From Asterias rubens (Eukaryota > Echinodermata > Asteroidea > Forcipulatida > Asteriidae): 64,000 nucleotides of DNA. Position 1 is the stretch's first letter; every line of letters starts with the position of its first letter. The position numbers and the translations under genes are program-made. Under the pieces are notes generated by a model. That model worked only from the letters and a program-made list of their open reading frames with translations. It searched no databases and was not told where the DNA came from. This document shows positions 26,501 to 38,500 of this stretch, piece after piece. The stretch covers positions 1 to 64,000 of the forward strand of contig NC_047070.1 of assembly GCF_902459465.1 (NCBI RefSeq), written 5' to 3'.

Positions 26501-29500
26501 AAACTGAAGCTTGATCAGAAGTTATCACATTGTGAGCAAGTCATCCAACTACTTCCAACAACTTTAACAACTCAAGAAAGAGGAAAACACAAACTCAAGC
26601 TTGCATCAGAAGTGATCCCTTTGTGGAAGAGTCCACCAACTACATCCTACAACATTTAAACTCAAGAAAGAGGAAAAAATCATCTGAATCTTGCAACAGC
26701 AGCAAATACTACTTTGCCCAGATGAATGTTAACAATGTTTATTTACAACTATCACAAGTGATGATGAGTTGTTTTAACAGCAAGGCAATTCAGGGAAGCA
26801 GACATGAAACTTATCTGGCCATTGAAAAGCTATTCACAAGACAACATTAGCCAATAATTATATTGCCCATTTATTTTTAACTTTTCTTGTGCATTAACGT
26901 GGTTTGTAAATGTATCACAAGCTTTTTCATTGTACATTTTGCAGTATCAACTATGGAAGACAACAAAGTCATACAGCTTAGAAGTAAATGAAGAAAGCCC
27001 TGACAAGAAGCGTAAATCATTGCTACCGTGGATAAATCGAGGTAAAAACCAAAGCAGCTGAATGTGCTTACCCGAGTTGTAATATGCCTGTGATTATTTT
27101 CACAGAACTCGGGTAAGTACTGAGTATACAGTGCTTTAAACACACATCGATGTATATGGTGAAAAACCAAAATGAATATTCTTTATCCCCGATGCAAATT
27201 TAACATCTATTAAATCGTTGCGGTATCCGCAGCTAAACATAGGATTCGAACTGCCTCTAGCCACCGGGCAATCTCAGCGGTCTAGTTGGTATGACACTGC
27301 TCTAGAATTGCAAGGGTCATGGGTTTGAATCCCACCCGAGTAATATGCCTGCTATTATTTTCACAGAACTCGGGTAAGTACTGAGTATACAGTGCTAAAC
27401 GCACATCGGTGTATATGGGTAAAAACCAAAATGAATATTCTTTATCCCCGATGCAACTTTAACATCTATAAAATTTATATTACACAGCTCCATTTCATGA
27501 TTTTAACTTCATGATTGCATATTTCAGTTGATTTAAAAGATGACTTTTTCAATTAACATCAAGTCAAACAAAAACGTTCTACTTACTTGTTGGTGAGTTT
27601 TTTGTTTGGTAACTTTGAGGTTTGGGGTGTGTAACAGAATTGCATGAAAGCAACGCTCCTACTTAAAATATATACATGTATGCTATTTATTGCAGCTAAG
27701 GTGACAAAGAAAGTCAGCAGAGATATGGATACAGCAGCTAAAGAATCAGGTATTAAGTCATGACTGGGGGAGCTGTGTTATTTATTAGCTGTTTCGTAGC
27801 GAAGCGCAGCGAAACAGCTCTTGTTTTTGTTAAAGGTTTTTTTAGCTGTTTCGTAGCGAAGCGCAGCGAAACAGCTCTTGTTTTTGGTAAAGTTTTTGTT
27901 ATTATTTATTTATTTTTTTATTTTTTTATTTGTCTGTTTCAGTACTCGCAATTTTTTGCATGGTTCCCAAAAAGCAATTGCAATGAAACTTTCAGGGATT
28001 GAAGGTTATGGAGCAATAATGATCCTATAGGGAGGATGTCAGTATGACGTCATCACTGGCCACGTGAAGTCATCTTAAAGGTGTTTTATGTTAAATGTTT
28101 GAAAATACATATCAAATCAGCCAAACGGGACCGTAGGTTTCTGTTTGCGGGATGTGGTAGGGATAAATTAGGTCTTCATTTTGTTTCGTGTGCATGACCT
28201 CACATGACCTCTACTTCCGGTTGAAACGGGCAAAAAAACGGAACTGCCCTGTAACTAAAAAGTGGTAAAAGTTATGAAGTTGCTTTTCAAGGACGTAAGT
28301 GTCTAGCAAGGGTGGGCAGTTAAAAAAAAATATTGATGACGTCACGAATTGCAACAGCGCCCTCTAGCGGCAGGTTGAAAACTCTTCAAAATAGACTTTT
28401 TGAAGATGTCTGTGGTGAAGTTTCTGGTAATCACTTTAACTGTCAGGCAGCCATCATATGTGTGAAGTTTCAGATCAATGACGTCATGGGGGGTCACGTG
28501 AAGCGGCCTTAAAGGTGCACTTTTTGAACTAATATAACTCCCTAAGTAATTATGCGATCATGTTGAAACTTGGTAGGTTGTTGGATATTGACAAGTTCTT
28601 GTGGACTGTGAAATGACGTCATGATGACGTCATCACATGATTTGTTATGATTTTTTCCATTTTTGCACCTTTAAGTCATAAAATGCTATCCGAACATGGT
28701 ATAATCCAAATTATTTTTTTAAATAGGCTGGATTGGTCATAACTATTTTGATGCTAAGAGAATTTCAAGTTTAGTGGACAAAAATTGAAAATTCTTAACG
28801 AAACAGCTCTGCATTTGTGCACAAATGTAATTATGTCTAGTTTGAATTTGTATATATTCTGAAATCTGGGTAGGTTCTGAAAGTGCCAGGCCTGTGTTCG
28901 GAGACTATATCTTAAAACTCCAACAAAACTTTTATCATGTCCATTATAAAAGATTTTTTTTTTCATTTTTTTTTTTTTTCATTTTATTTTGTTTAACTCA
29001 TTTCCAAGACACAAAGTGTAAAACATCAGTAGGCGATAAAGATCTGACAACGGCCACAAACATGAATGCAAAGGTAAAGTTACATTCCTTCATGTTGTTT
29101 TCCTGAGTGCACATTTTACTTTGAATTGATTTATAAAGGCCCTGCATTACTGTTGAATAAGAAAGGATAATGAGTTCACATTTCATGGTCATTGTCATGG
29201 TCACTGATATGGTAAACAGTTTCTGTTTTATATACATGAGGACATGACACTTTTAGGGGTCTACAATTGCTGGTCCTAATTGCCTCTACTTGTCGCATTT
29301 TAATATTACTATGTTTATTAGTTTTGCTCATTTTAGAAGTATACATTGAAATATTTTAATGCATTTTTACCTTCAGACTATTACAAGCTATCATATAATG
29401 GATGTAACTGTACGTTATGGTGACTCTTCAAGTTTTTTTTTCATAGTTTGAATCTTTGAACCTGCGTTTGTTGTTGCTAGGCTATACCTGTTGAGGGGAC

Positions 29501-32500
29501 GTGTCGTCTTGTTTTCCCAAACAATGATGTGGTAGTGCTACCAGCGAGGGCAGGCTTTACTGTGCGTGATATATTGTCACCTCATCTTCAAGTAAGACAA
29601 CTGAGCTTCCAGTCAGTTGAGGCATTCCTTACTGATTCCAAAGAGGTAAGTGATTAGTGCTATTTCAACCAAGTGGTTGATCTGTGTTTACCAATTCAGT
29701 CTTGTAAGCAGTGTTGAAATATGGGCGTGACACATGAGCTTGCACCTGTGCTCATAAGACAGTTTCTTCATTCATATTGGTCGAGAGCAACGGCCGGGAC
29801 AGTTGTGCCACATCACGCGCGACGCGCACAGCATTCCCTTATAAGAAGTTGTTTACCCGAGGGCTGAGGAGGGCCTTATCATTTCAGAGCTGGAGGAGTG
29901 TTGTGTTGAAAGAAATCATCGACTAATTATAATTTTTGCATTTTTTTTACTTTTTGACCAAAAGTGTTTATGTTTTTTGACCAAAAATGTATTTATGAAT
30001 GGGAATCAAAGTGTGTTGAATCGGTTTTCAACTAGTGGTTTAAACCCGCCGAGGCCTGGTTCTTGATAATTTACCTCGACTTTGTGTCGGTAAAATTATC
30101 AAGAACCAGGCCTCTTGGGATTAAACCACTATTTGAAAACCTCTTCACCATTCCCTTAATAATAATATTGGATGTTTTTTTGGGGGGGGGATACAAGAAT
30201 ATATTGCACTCGCTATGACAATATTGCACTCGTCTACGACTCGTGCAATATTGTCATAGCTCGTGCAATATATTCTTGTATCCCCCTCAAAGCCATCCAA
30301 TATTGTATAATTATATAGAATGTAGTAATTGACAAAGGTATCACTTTTAGAAGATGGTAAACTTAAATGGAATAATGAACATTTTAGTGTACTTGGTATG
30401 TTAACAGTTTTATGAATTTCCATCATTTTTAACAGTCTTATCCCAAAGGAAGGAAAAAGGTATAATGATATTGTTGTGTTTGTCTTTTACTTTTCTGGAT
30501 TGATGCTTGGTGGCATGCTTATCAAAGGCATATTTGGCTTATATATTACTTTTTCACACAGTAAAAATAAATTCAATGGCAAGTTTTCAATGCTGATAAC
30601 TTGTAAAGAATTACTTGAGATCAAACTTGCTACATGATTGGTTTTATCCAGGGTTCAAAGTTGCTGCTCTTTGCATATTTTTTTTGTATCCTTTTTGTTT
30701 TGTTTACACATTTAGTTGCATGCTTCAATATTTTCTGTTGTCTTTTTTTCATTAGCTTGCTTTTAAGTTTTAATGTGCTCGCTTTTATTCTATGAAATGA
30801 ACCCAAATGAATTGTTGGTACATTGTTGGGTGAAATCATGCAATGGAAAAAATTATGGCAGTGAAGACCTACATATTGGGTTTGGCATGATTTGAAAAAA
30901 ATGAGCCAATTTAGTTTAGAGGTTACTTCACAATGAACCAATTCACATACAAACTCAATTTGTTTGTGAAAGTTTGAAAAAAAAATTAATAGGAAAAATG
31001 CTTTTGGACAATTTGCTTGTGTATAGCATTGTACACTTTTAAATGTAAAATGATTCGTTAATGTTATTACGATTTGATGAGTGGCAGTCACTGTTGTAGA
31101 AAACAACCTGTATCCTCTGTAAAAAATGGATCAGCACTAGCCAGTCAAGTTGTAACAATTTGAAATTGTAGAGCTATAATTATTTTAATCAGGTTTTTAT
31201 TTTGAGACAGTGGTAGTCTCATGAATATAAAGCATGTTTTCAGATGGCATTGCATGTAAGCCATGCTGACAATGAGAACCCACTGATGGACTTGGCCTTA
31301 TTGTCATTACAAATAATCTGTATCTTCCTAATAGTAGCGCAACACAATATGTTCATGTACCAATTAATGTTTCTACTGCTATTGTAATTTATTATACCAT
31401 TGATGTTTTAATCAGTCAGCGTGACAGGAATGTATGCCTAAACTTTACAGTTCACTTCAAAGGGAAATTAGTTACCTTAATCATCTCATTCACTGTACTT
31501 CATGGAATATCTCCTTATGAGTTTACAATTAACCACATTTCCATACATGATATATCAGGTAAATTATAAAGGTGTCATTTTATTGCAGTCAAACTTATGT
31601 TTGTTATGTTGACAGATTGTTGACTTCAAGCAAGACATGAGTGACATGGCAGGAGCTGAAATCATTGTTGAGCAACGAGTGGTTTTCAAGTAAGTTTGTA
31701 TACATTGAGTTATTCCATTTTTTTATTTCTATTTTCGATGTGTATTTTAAACCACCTTTTAAAGGAGCAGATGTAAACAAGCTTTCCATGATCAAAAGTC
31801 GAACACTATACCCAGTCTCCAAAGTTACAGAACCACAAACCCCAGTGTGGGGCACATTCCCTGTGTGTCAGTGTAGTGTTTTCTGGTATTTGATAAAAAT
31901 GTATGACAAATTGTAAGGGATTTATCCTAAGACGCATTCCGACCAACAAACTTTTCTATATCTTATATCACTGCACCAAGAATTAGATCTTAACTTGCTG
32001 AGAACTTCAGACAATCTCATTACTTTACTTAAATCCTACCTGTTTTCAAGATCTTTCCATATGGTGCTAGGAGCAATGAATGTCAAATTGGTGCATTATC
32101 ATATCATGTTTAACAAATAATTGATTGACTAAGGTAGCAATTTAGGAAAATCTTAAAACACGTTCATAAATACCTCAGACAGTTTCGCTTTTCCTATTGG
32201 TGGAGAGCGCGTCACGTGGGTGTGTATAAACCTTTGTTTATGACCAGTAAAAAGTGTTGAAACATGGGCGTGACACGCGAGCTTGCATCTGTTCTTATAA
32301 GACAGTTTCATCATTCCTATTGGTCGAGAGCAACGGCTGAAACAGTTGTGCCACATCACGCGATACGCACGACGTGCACAGCATTCCCTTATAAGGAGTT
32401 GTTTACGCGAGAACGGCGGAGGGTTTTACAATTTCATAGCTGGAGGGGTGTTGTGTTTAAAGAAATCATTGAACAATTCTAATTTTTGCATTTATTTAAC

Positions 32501-35500
32501 TTTTTGACTAAAAAGTGTTGATGTTTTTGACCGAAAAGGTATTTATGAATGGGAATCAAAGTGTGTTGAATCGGTTTTCAACTAGTGTTTTAAACCCGTC
32601 GATGCCTGGTTCTTAATAATTTACCTCGACTTCGTCTCAATAAAGTTATCAAGAACCAGGCCTCGTTGGGATTAAGCCACTAGTTGAAAACATCTTCACC
32701 ACACATTGTTTCCCTTATTTTAATCTAGGATGGATTTTCTTTTGTCCAAAAGGATTTGGGTACTTTTTGTAACACAAAACACAATGTCCACAGATCTATA
32801 CTATTCAAAGCGTAACCCGCGCTATCTTGGATTGAAAATTAGAAGGTCCAGTGGCATGGCACCCTTGTGGAATCCAACACGGTTGTGTCCTTACAGACGT
32901 CGGGTTGCAAGTCTACAAAACCCTGAACCTAACTCCCTCTTACGAGTTGTCTGATTGGCTGGAGTCACGAGCGATATCTCCTTACATGTGTGGTTGTCTG
33001 GTTTTGATATGGGCCACCTGTTGGTCGAAGGGGGAAGCCATAGGCTGCACACAGAGTCACCTTTGTGGTTGTCTGGTTTTGATATGGGCCACCTGTTGGT
33101 CTAAGGGGGGAAGCTGTATAGGCTGCACACAGAGCCACCTCTTTAGGTTTGAAGTGGGTGGCAACCTCGGATTGATGTTTCGCAGAGGGGTAAAGGCATT
33201 GTGTATATACCATTTTGTACAGGGGGGTTTAATTTTGCGTGTTAAATAAAAGACATTAGGCTTTAATACATGCATCTGTTACATATGTGTTTATTACAAT
33301 TAAGTCACTACCCAACTTTCCAACTTTCCAGCATTTTTTAAACGCATCAAACAGCAACCCATTGTTGTGAAACTTTATTTGCTCCATTTAGCTCTGCACC
33401 ATTAGTGGTACAGTCCATGTCATCCCCCACACACAGAACGTATACACGCAAAAGTTGAAACATTTTCAAAAAGAAAGTAAATACATCACTGATTCTTTTC
33501 ATATACATTGTATAGGTTTTGCCAGTTAAACCTACAAAAGAGTACATGAAATCACCGTTTAAGAATAGTATGCTTTCATAGTTACAAACTTTCTGAAACA
33601 TCAACTGCTGTTTTGAAGCTGTAAACGAACATTCCATTCAAAGTTAGTGAAGCAACAAAATTGTTAGAACGTAGTCAGGACTCAGGATGTAGACTTTGCC
33701 AAATCCGTTTTGTACTAAGCAATCGGCCGTCGGGTTTCGTTATCGAACGAGCCCTCATGTGCAGCTGAATCAAGTACTTTTTACGAATTTCTCCATACAA
33801 AATTAACCAAACTGGCCTACAAACCCTTAAAACAACAAGGCAAATGTTTTCTAAAAGTGAATTAAGTGAGAGGATGTAGGGGTAGCTGGCATACAAACCC
33901 TCAAAATAACTAGGCAAATGTTTTCTGAAAGTGAATTAAGTGAGAGAATATAAAAGTAGTTATTAAAGACCAATAAAATTATCGATTCTATTATTTTAGT
34001 TTCTAGAGGGTTCCACAGATAATAATGATAACATATAAAATTGGATGTTTTATCAGGGGATATCGTCACGCGGGGCGCACGCCCCGGCGGATGTTGACCA
34101 GAAAGTTTACATGAGAATTAATTGATATGAGAATAAACTAAAAATGAATGAGGCCGACGCTCTGTTACTCCCAAAAGCGGTGGTAAAAACAGTAGATTAG
34201 ATGTTGCACAGCAACTCGCTTTATTTGGTGCTCAGACAACTTTGTATGTGCGTTGGACGTACACTCAATAAATCACGATGAATGGGCCTTAGATTCTAAA
34301 ATCGTGTACACGTCATTGGAAACAAAGCAAAAATCATTCAACAGTTATAGCAACCAATCATTAAATATATTTAATTTCAATACAATTTTGCAGAAAATGA
34401 CTTTGTCGTTAAGGTGCATACCAACTGGCACGTTTTTTTTTATCTGCTGTATACCAGAACTTCCTCGAAGCTTCCTTATTCAGTCAGATAAACTCCGCGG
34501 CTATTAGTGGCTGTGATTATGAGTTTGTTTTAAAAGCGGGTACCACTTTCATACAAGCCTTTTTAGTCGGATTTCTCCTTTGCTATTAGCAACGGTGATA
34601 ATTGTTGAGGGGGAGACCAGACTTAGACCACTCAAATCCGTGGCTATCGGTGACTATGGATTTGTTGTTAAGGGAACCAAATACCACTGCTGATTCAAAA
34701 TTCAGCGTGTTATACATTGTCCGATTGGCCCATCTCCATATAAATTTACCAAACTGGACGTACAGACCCTCAAAATAACAAAGCAAATGTTTCACAAAGT
34801 TCGTAACTATAATGAAAGCAGTTTGGGCGAGACTCAGGATGTACATTTTGCCAAGTGTAACTGAATTATACCAAATGTGCTCAACACAATAAAATAAGTG
34901 TGTCATTGGAGCAGTGTACGTGCTATATTTTTAGTCAACTAAGCATTATTACCCTTGCAGTCATCTTAGCTGGGAAATACTCAGTGCAGTGGATAAAATT
35001 GACACAATGACAAAAGCCGATTGAATTAAAACTATGCGTAAAAGAGGCGAACATAATCCACATTACGGATAATGCGTTGGCCCGCTCGATCAACACTAAA
35101 ATATTACGAAATACCCTACATATCATGCCAAGTACCATCATTGCCAAGTATACCCATCCCCAATATTAAAGCTCAATTCCAGAAACAAACACCAATTCCT
35201 TTAGTTGGAGAACGCAAGAGAGAAGGTGAGGAGGGGAGGCGACGCGTTGCGACGTTTCACAATTAAGTTGTGCACGCTCAACAATTAATTTTTATAAAAA
35301 TACAACATATATGACAGATTTCCATACCGGTTATAAGTACAATTTCTAATCCAATCCTACGAAATGATTATTACCTGTAAGAATACCTCCCTTGCCCCCA
35401 CATTACCTTTTACAACATTTGTATACTAGAATCCTCCTCATCTAGCGGGGTGCCGCGCCAAGCGCGGTATCCCGCTAGTTTACATTAAACTTACACTGTT

Positions 35501-38500
35501 TGAAGATAATGGTAGTAGAAAGCTTACCTTAAAATAATTATTACTTGCAAAACTTTGTAAGTTAAATTGGTTAAATGTGTCCTACAAAAAGTACCGAGAC
35601 CCTTTAAACAAAAAGACAATTAGGAAAGAAATTTAATCTTTGATAAAACATTGCTACAGTATACTGAGGTGCAGACAACTTACTTGATACATGTAGGTTG
35701 AAGTACTGAACTTATAAATTTACTTTATAAACTAGCTATTACATGGAGATAGTAGAGTATGATAAAGCTAGTAATGTAGTCTTACACTTTGTGCCTAAAC
35801 GATTAAATCTGCTCTGTTTTACCAATCTAAAACTGCCTGTTTTTGCTTATGGATTAATTTTCACTAACAGGATTGAGCTGCCAAGTCACAGAGTAATTGG
35901 AGTGAAATCTAAACCATGTAAGAAGCTGATTGAGGTTTTACTGCCAGTTACCTACAAGTACAACCTTCAACTAGATACTCTAGTTGTACATCTGGTAACT
36001 ACTTTCTCTTCAATGATTCATTGTTTGATATTATATAGGCCTAATGTAACATACGCATGATATCTACATCACACAATATTAAATCAGTCGATTATAGTTT
36101 AAGATAAGTCAGGAAGAGGTTTATGTAACTTAATTTTCAAACATTATTACAGGTATGTAAGCGGCTCAGTAATGATTGGGTCCAATTCACACTCATTGGT
36201 TACTTTAACATTATATGAATAATAATCGTTCTAGAATGATACAAACAGTTTTTAATAAGCCAATAATAATATAAATTGAAACCAATAACTAACTTTCTAA
36301 TGGGTGTTTTTTTTTTCAGAGTAACTCCCCAGTACCTTTTGACTTGGATATAACAGTGGCATCTTTGGATGGTCAGAGGATATTGATTGAGACTCTGGAA
36401 CAGTACGGTGGTGAGTAAAGATCCAAATAATGGTCAATGTTCAAACACAAATAATACACCGAAAACAGCAACTTGAAAAAACAAGTTAATATTATTCAAC
36501 CACGATTTCAATAATAGAGAAATATTCAATCATTTAGAGATTCATCTTGTATTTTTATATCTCTCTTTTTTTAATTCCTATTTGCTGTTAGTATATATAC
36601 ATTTGTTGTTTGCTTATCTGCTTATTGTAGGTTTTTATGTGTGTTTTCTCTTTGTATTATATTATGTAGCTGATTTTAATATATGTGTACAGCACTTTGA
36701 GGCGTTGCATAAGGCCCATTATAAATGTTCTTTTATTCTAGTTATTAATTATTGCCAGACTATTGTCATTAGGAAAATGACCTTTCTGGCGAAATACTTA
36801 CTTTATCAGATATTTATTTTATAATTAGCCATGAGGTAGTTGCTTCACTTCATTAGAACAGAGTATTCTAAAGTTTGATATTTTATTTGCAGCTGGACAT
36901 TACAACGCCCAGGCTAGAGTGGATCCAAGTACAACAGATATAAATGCTCCTCCACTTCACAAATCAGCATCTGCAGAGAGCTTCATTCCAAACAGTCATG
37001 CAAGAACATCACAAACTGTTCATCTGCAACGACGCTTATCAGAGGTGACTTTATTTTCTAGAATTAGGCTTATGTGTTTCGTTGGTTTGTGATTGTTTTG
37101 CTTGGGTGTTTGTGGCCCATCACATACAAAGTTAACTCGAGTCATCTTTAAATCTTTGTAGGAATCTTACAAATTTCCATAATACATATATACATTTTTT
37201 TTTTTTTTCCAGAATGGTGCAAATTTGAAAGAAGTAGGTTCCGCATGTGGAGTAGGAAATCAAGCAGTAACCTTGAGACCAAGTATCTCAGAGACCTCTG
37301 TGTCCAGAGGTTCCCAGAACAGGCAATACAGAATTACAAACCATGATGCTGAAGGTAAGGCAGACTGAAGACTCACAACACCATAAACTGGCTCTTTTCA
37401 GAGCCAACACTCACCCAAAGAGATTTACACGTGGCTGTACCCGCAAGTTTACCATTTTTTGTTTCTAGTTTCTTCTTATTTTTCCTCACCATGCAAAGCT
37501 TAACAAGTGTTCTGTTAATTTTTTCACATTGTGACTGTGTGCCCAGTACGTACAATAACACAAGTAAGATTTGAAATATATTATATGATTATTTGTTTGA
37601 TATAATCAAAGTGCTTTATTAACTCTTGTAAATATTGTCATTGTTGACATTTGTTATTGAGATGTAGGTCAAACATTTTGAACATCAACTTTCATAATGG
37701 TCAATAATAATTATTCTTTGCACCAGTATCTTTGGTTGTACCTTTAACTTGTTTTTGTATTGTTTCTTAACAGAATTGTACACTATGCTGTCCAAGGCAC
37801 AACGTCGTAGGATGGATGACCAACGTGGTCTTACTATTCGGAACTTAGAACTTCCGGACTTCTTGAAGAAACCAAACAAAGAAACGCAAAATCTTAGATC
37901 CAAGAGTTCCCTTGGTGTTCCTTATCAGTTCAGTACACCAGAATTCCTACACAGTTATGAGTCTCTACACTCTGCAGATAAAAAGCTAAGCTTTCAAGAC
38001 AAAGCTGTGAGGTGTAAATCTACACCACCAACAACCAATCCCAATGACACTGGGTTTAGGGAAGGAATCATCCCAACACATTCACAAGCTGAGGAAGTAT
38101 TTGGCTGTAGAGGGCGCTACAGTGACATTACACCACAGACTTTTAATGAGTCAATGACAGCAATGGCTAGTGATGCATATGGCTACGATGAAAGTGATAT
38201 AGACATGATGGGCAGTAATTATGGTTTTAACCATTCATCATTATTATACAATGGTAATATGCAAAGAAACCAGAATGCTAAGCTAAGTCCACGTGCCTAT
38301 CCAACTGATCCGTTTGTTAACCAATTGGATGTTGATAGTGCTAAAGCAAGAGGGTACTCTCTTGAACTCTACGATGCTAATGTGAATGAAGACCTATGTG
38401 ATGAACAAGTGTTTGATTTGGATCAAACATTAACTAAGTCAGTAGCAGAACATGACTCAATCCTTCCGCCTCCTCCAGATGAGTTAGACCGAACTCTACA

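Larger units (their letters stand above)
21232..26944 (+). other. RGS12 intron 8, with tandem arrays and alternative exon
   Basis: 5.7 kb. Holds a 51-bp tandem array (21297-21512), a 2.7-copy tandem of about 80 bp (22600-22820), the alternative terminal exon (23122-23163), a degenerate series of roughly 100-bp spaced aggaaatgctccag motifs (24860-25130), and a 90-bp array (25545-26690). 21780-22590 and 23400-24860 show nothing recognisable. Confidence 0.6.
31690..35870 (+). other. RGS12 intron 13, repeat-dense
   Basis: Contents in order: possible LINE C-terminal fragment (about 31985-32100; a frame reads [15 protein letters not shown]), a family C relative (32160-32245), family C copy 2 (32254-32701), a MITE B fragment (32735-32800), a segment with an internal 74-bp tandem duplication (32990-33135), related segments at 33690-33960 and 34620-34860, GC-rich hairpins at 34062-34095 and 35442-35478, and a MITE B half (35483-35608). 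33250-33680 and 34870-35440 hold nothing I recognise. Confidence 0.6.

Noticed and set aside
25545-26690. CRISPR-like spaced repeats
   Set aside because: Units are contiguous and similar along their whole length with no unique spacers, and the genome is metazoan.
30630-31106. 158-codon minus-strand ORF in an RGS12 intron
   Set aside because: Composition is biased (Lys/Phe/Cys/His from AT-rich DNA), there are no recognisable domains and no promoter or splice support.
32851-33249. 132-codon plus-strand ORF
   Set aside because: Contains an exact internal duplication coming from a tandem DNA repeat (32990-33135) and lies in repeat-dense intron.
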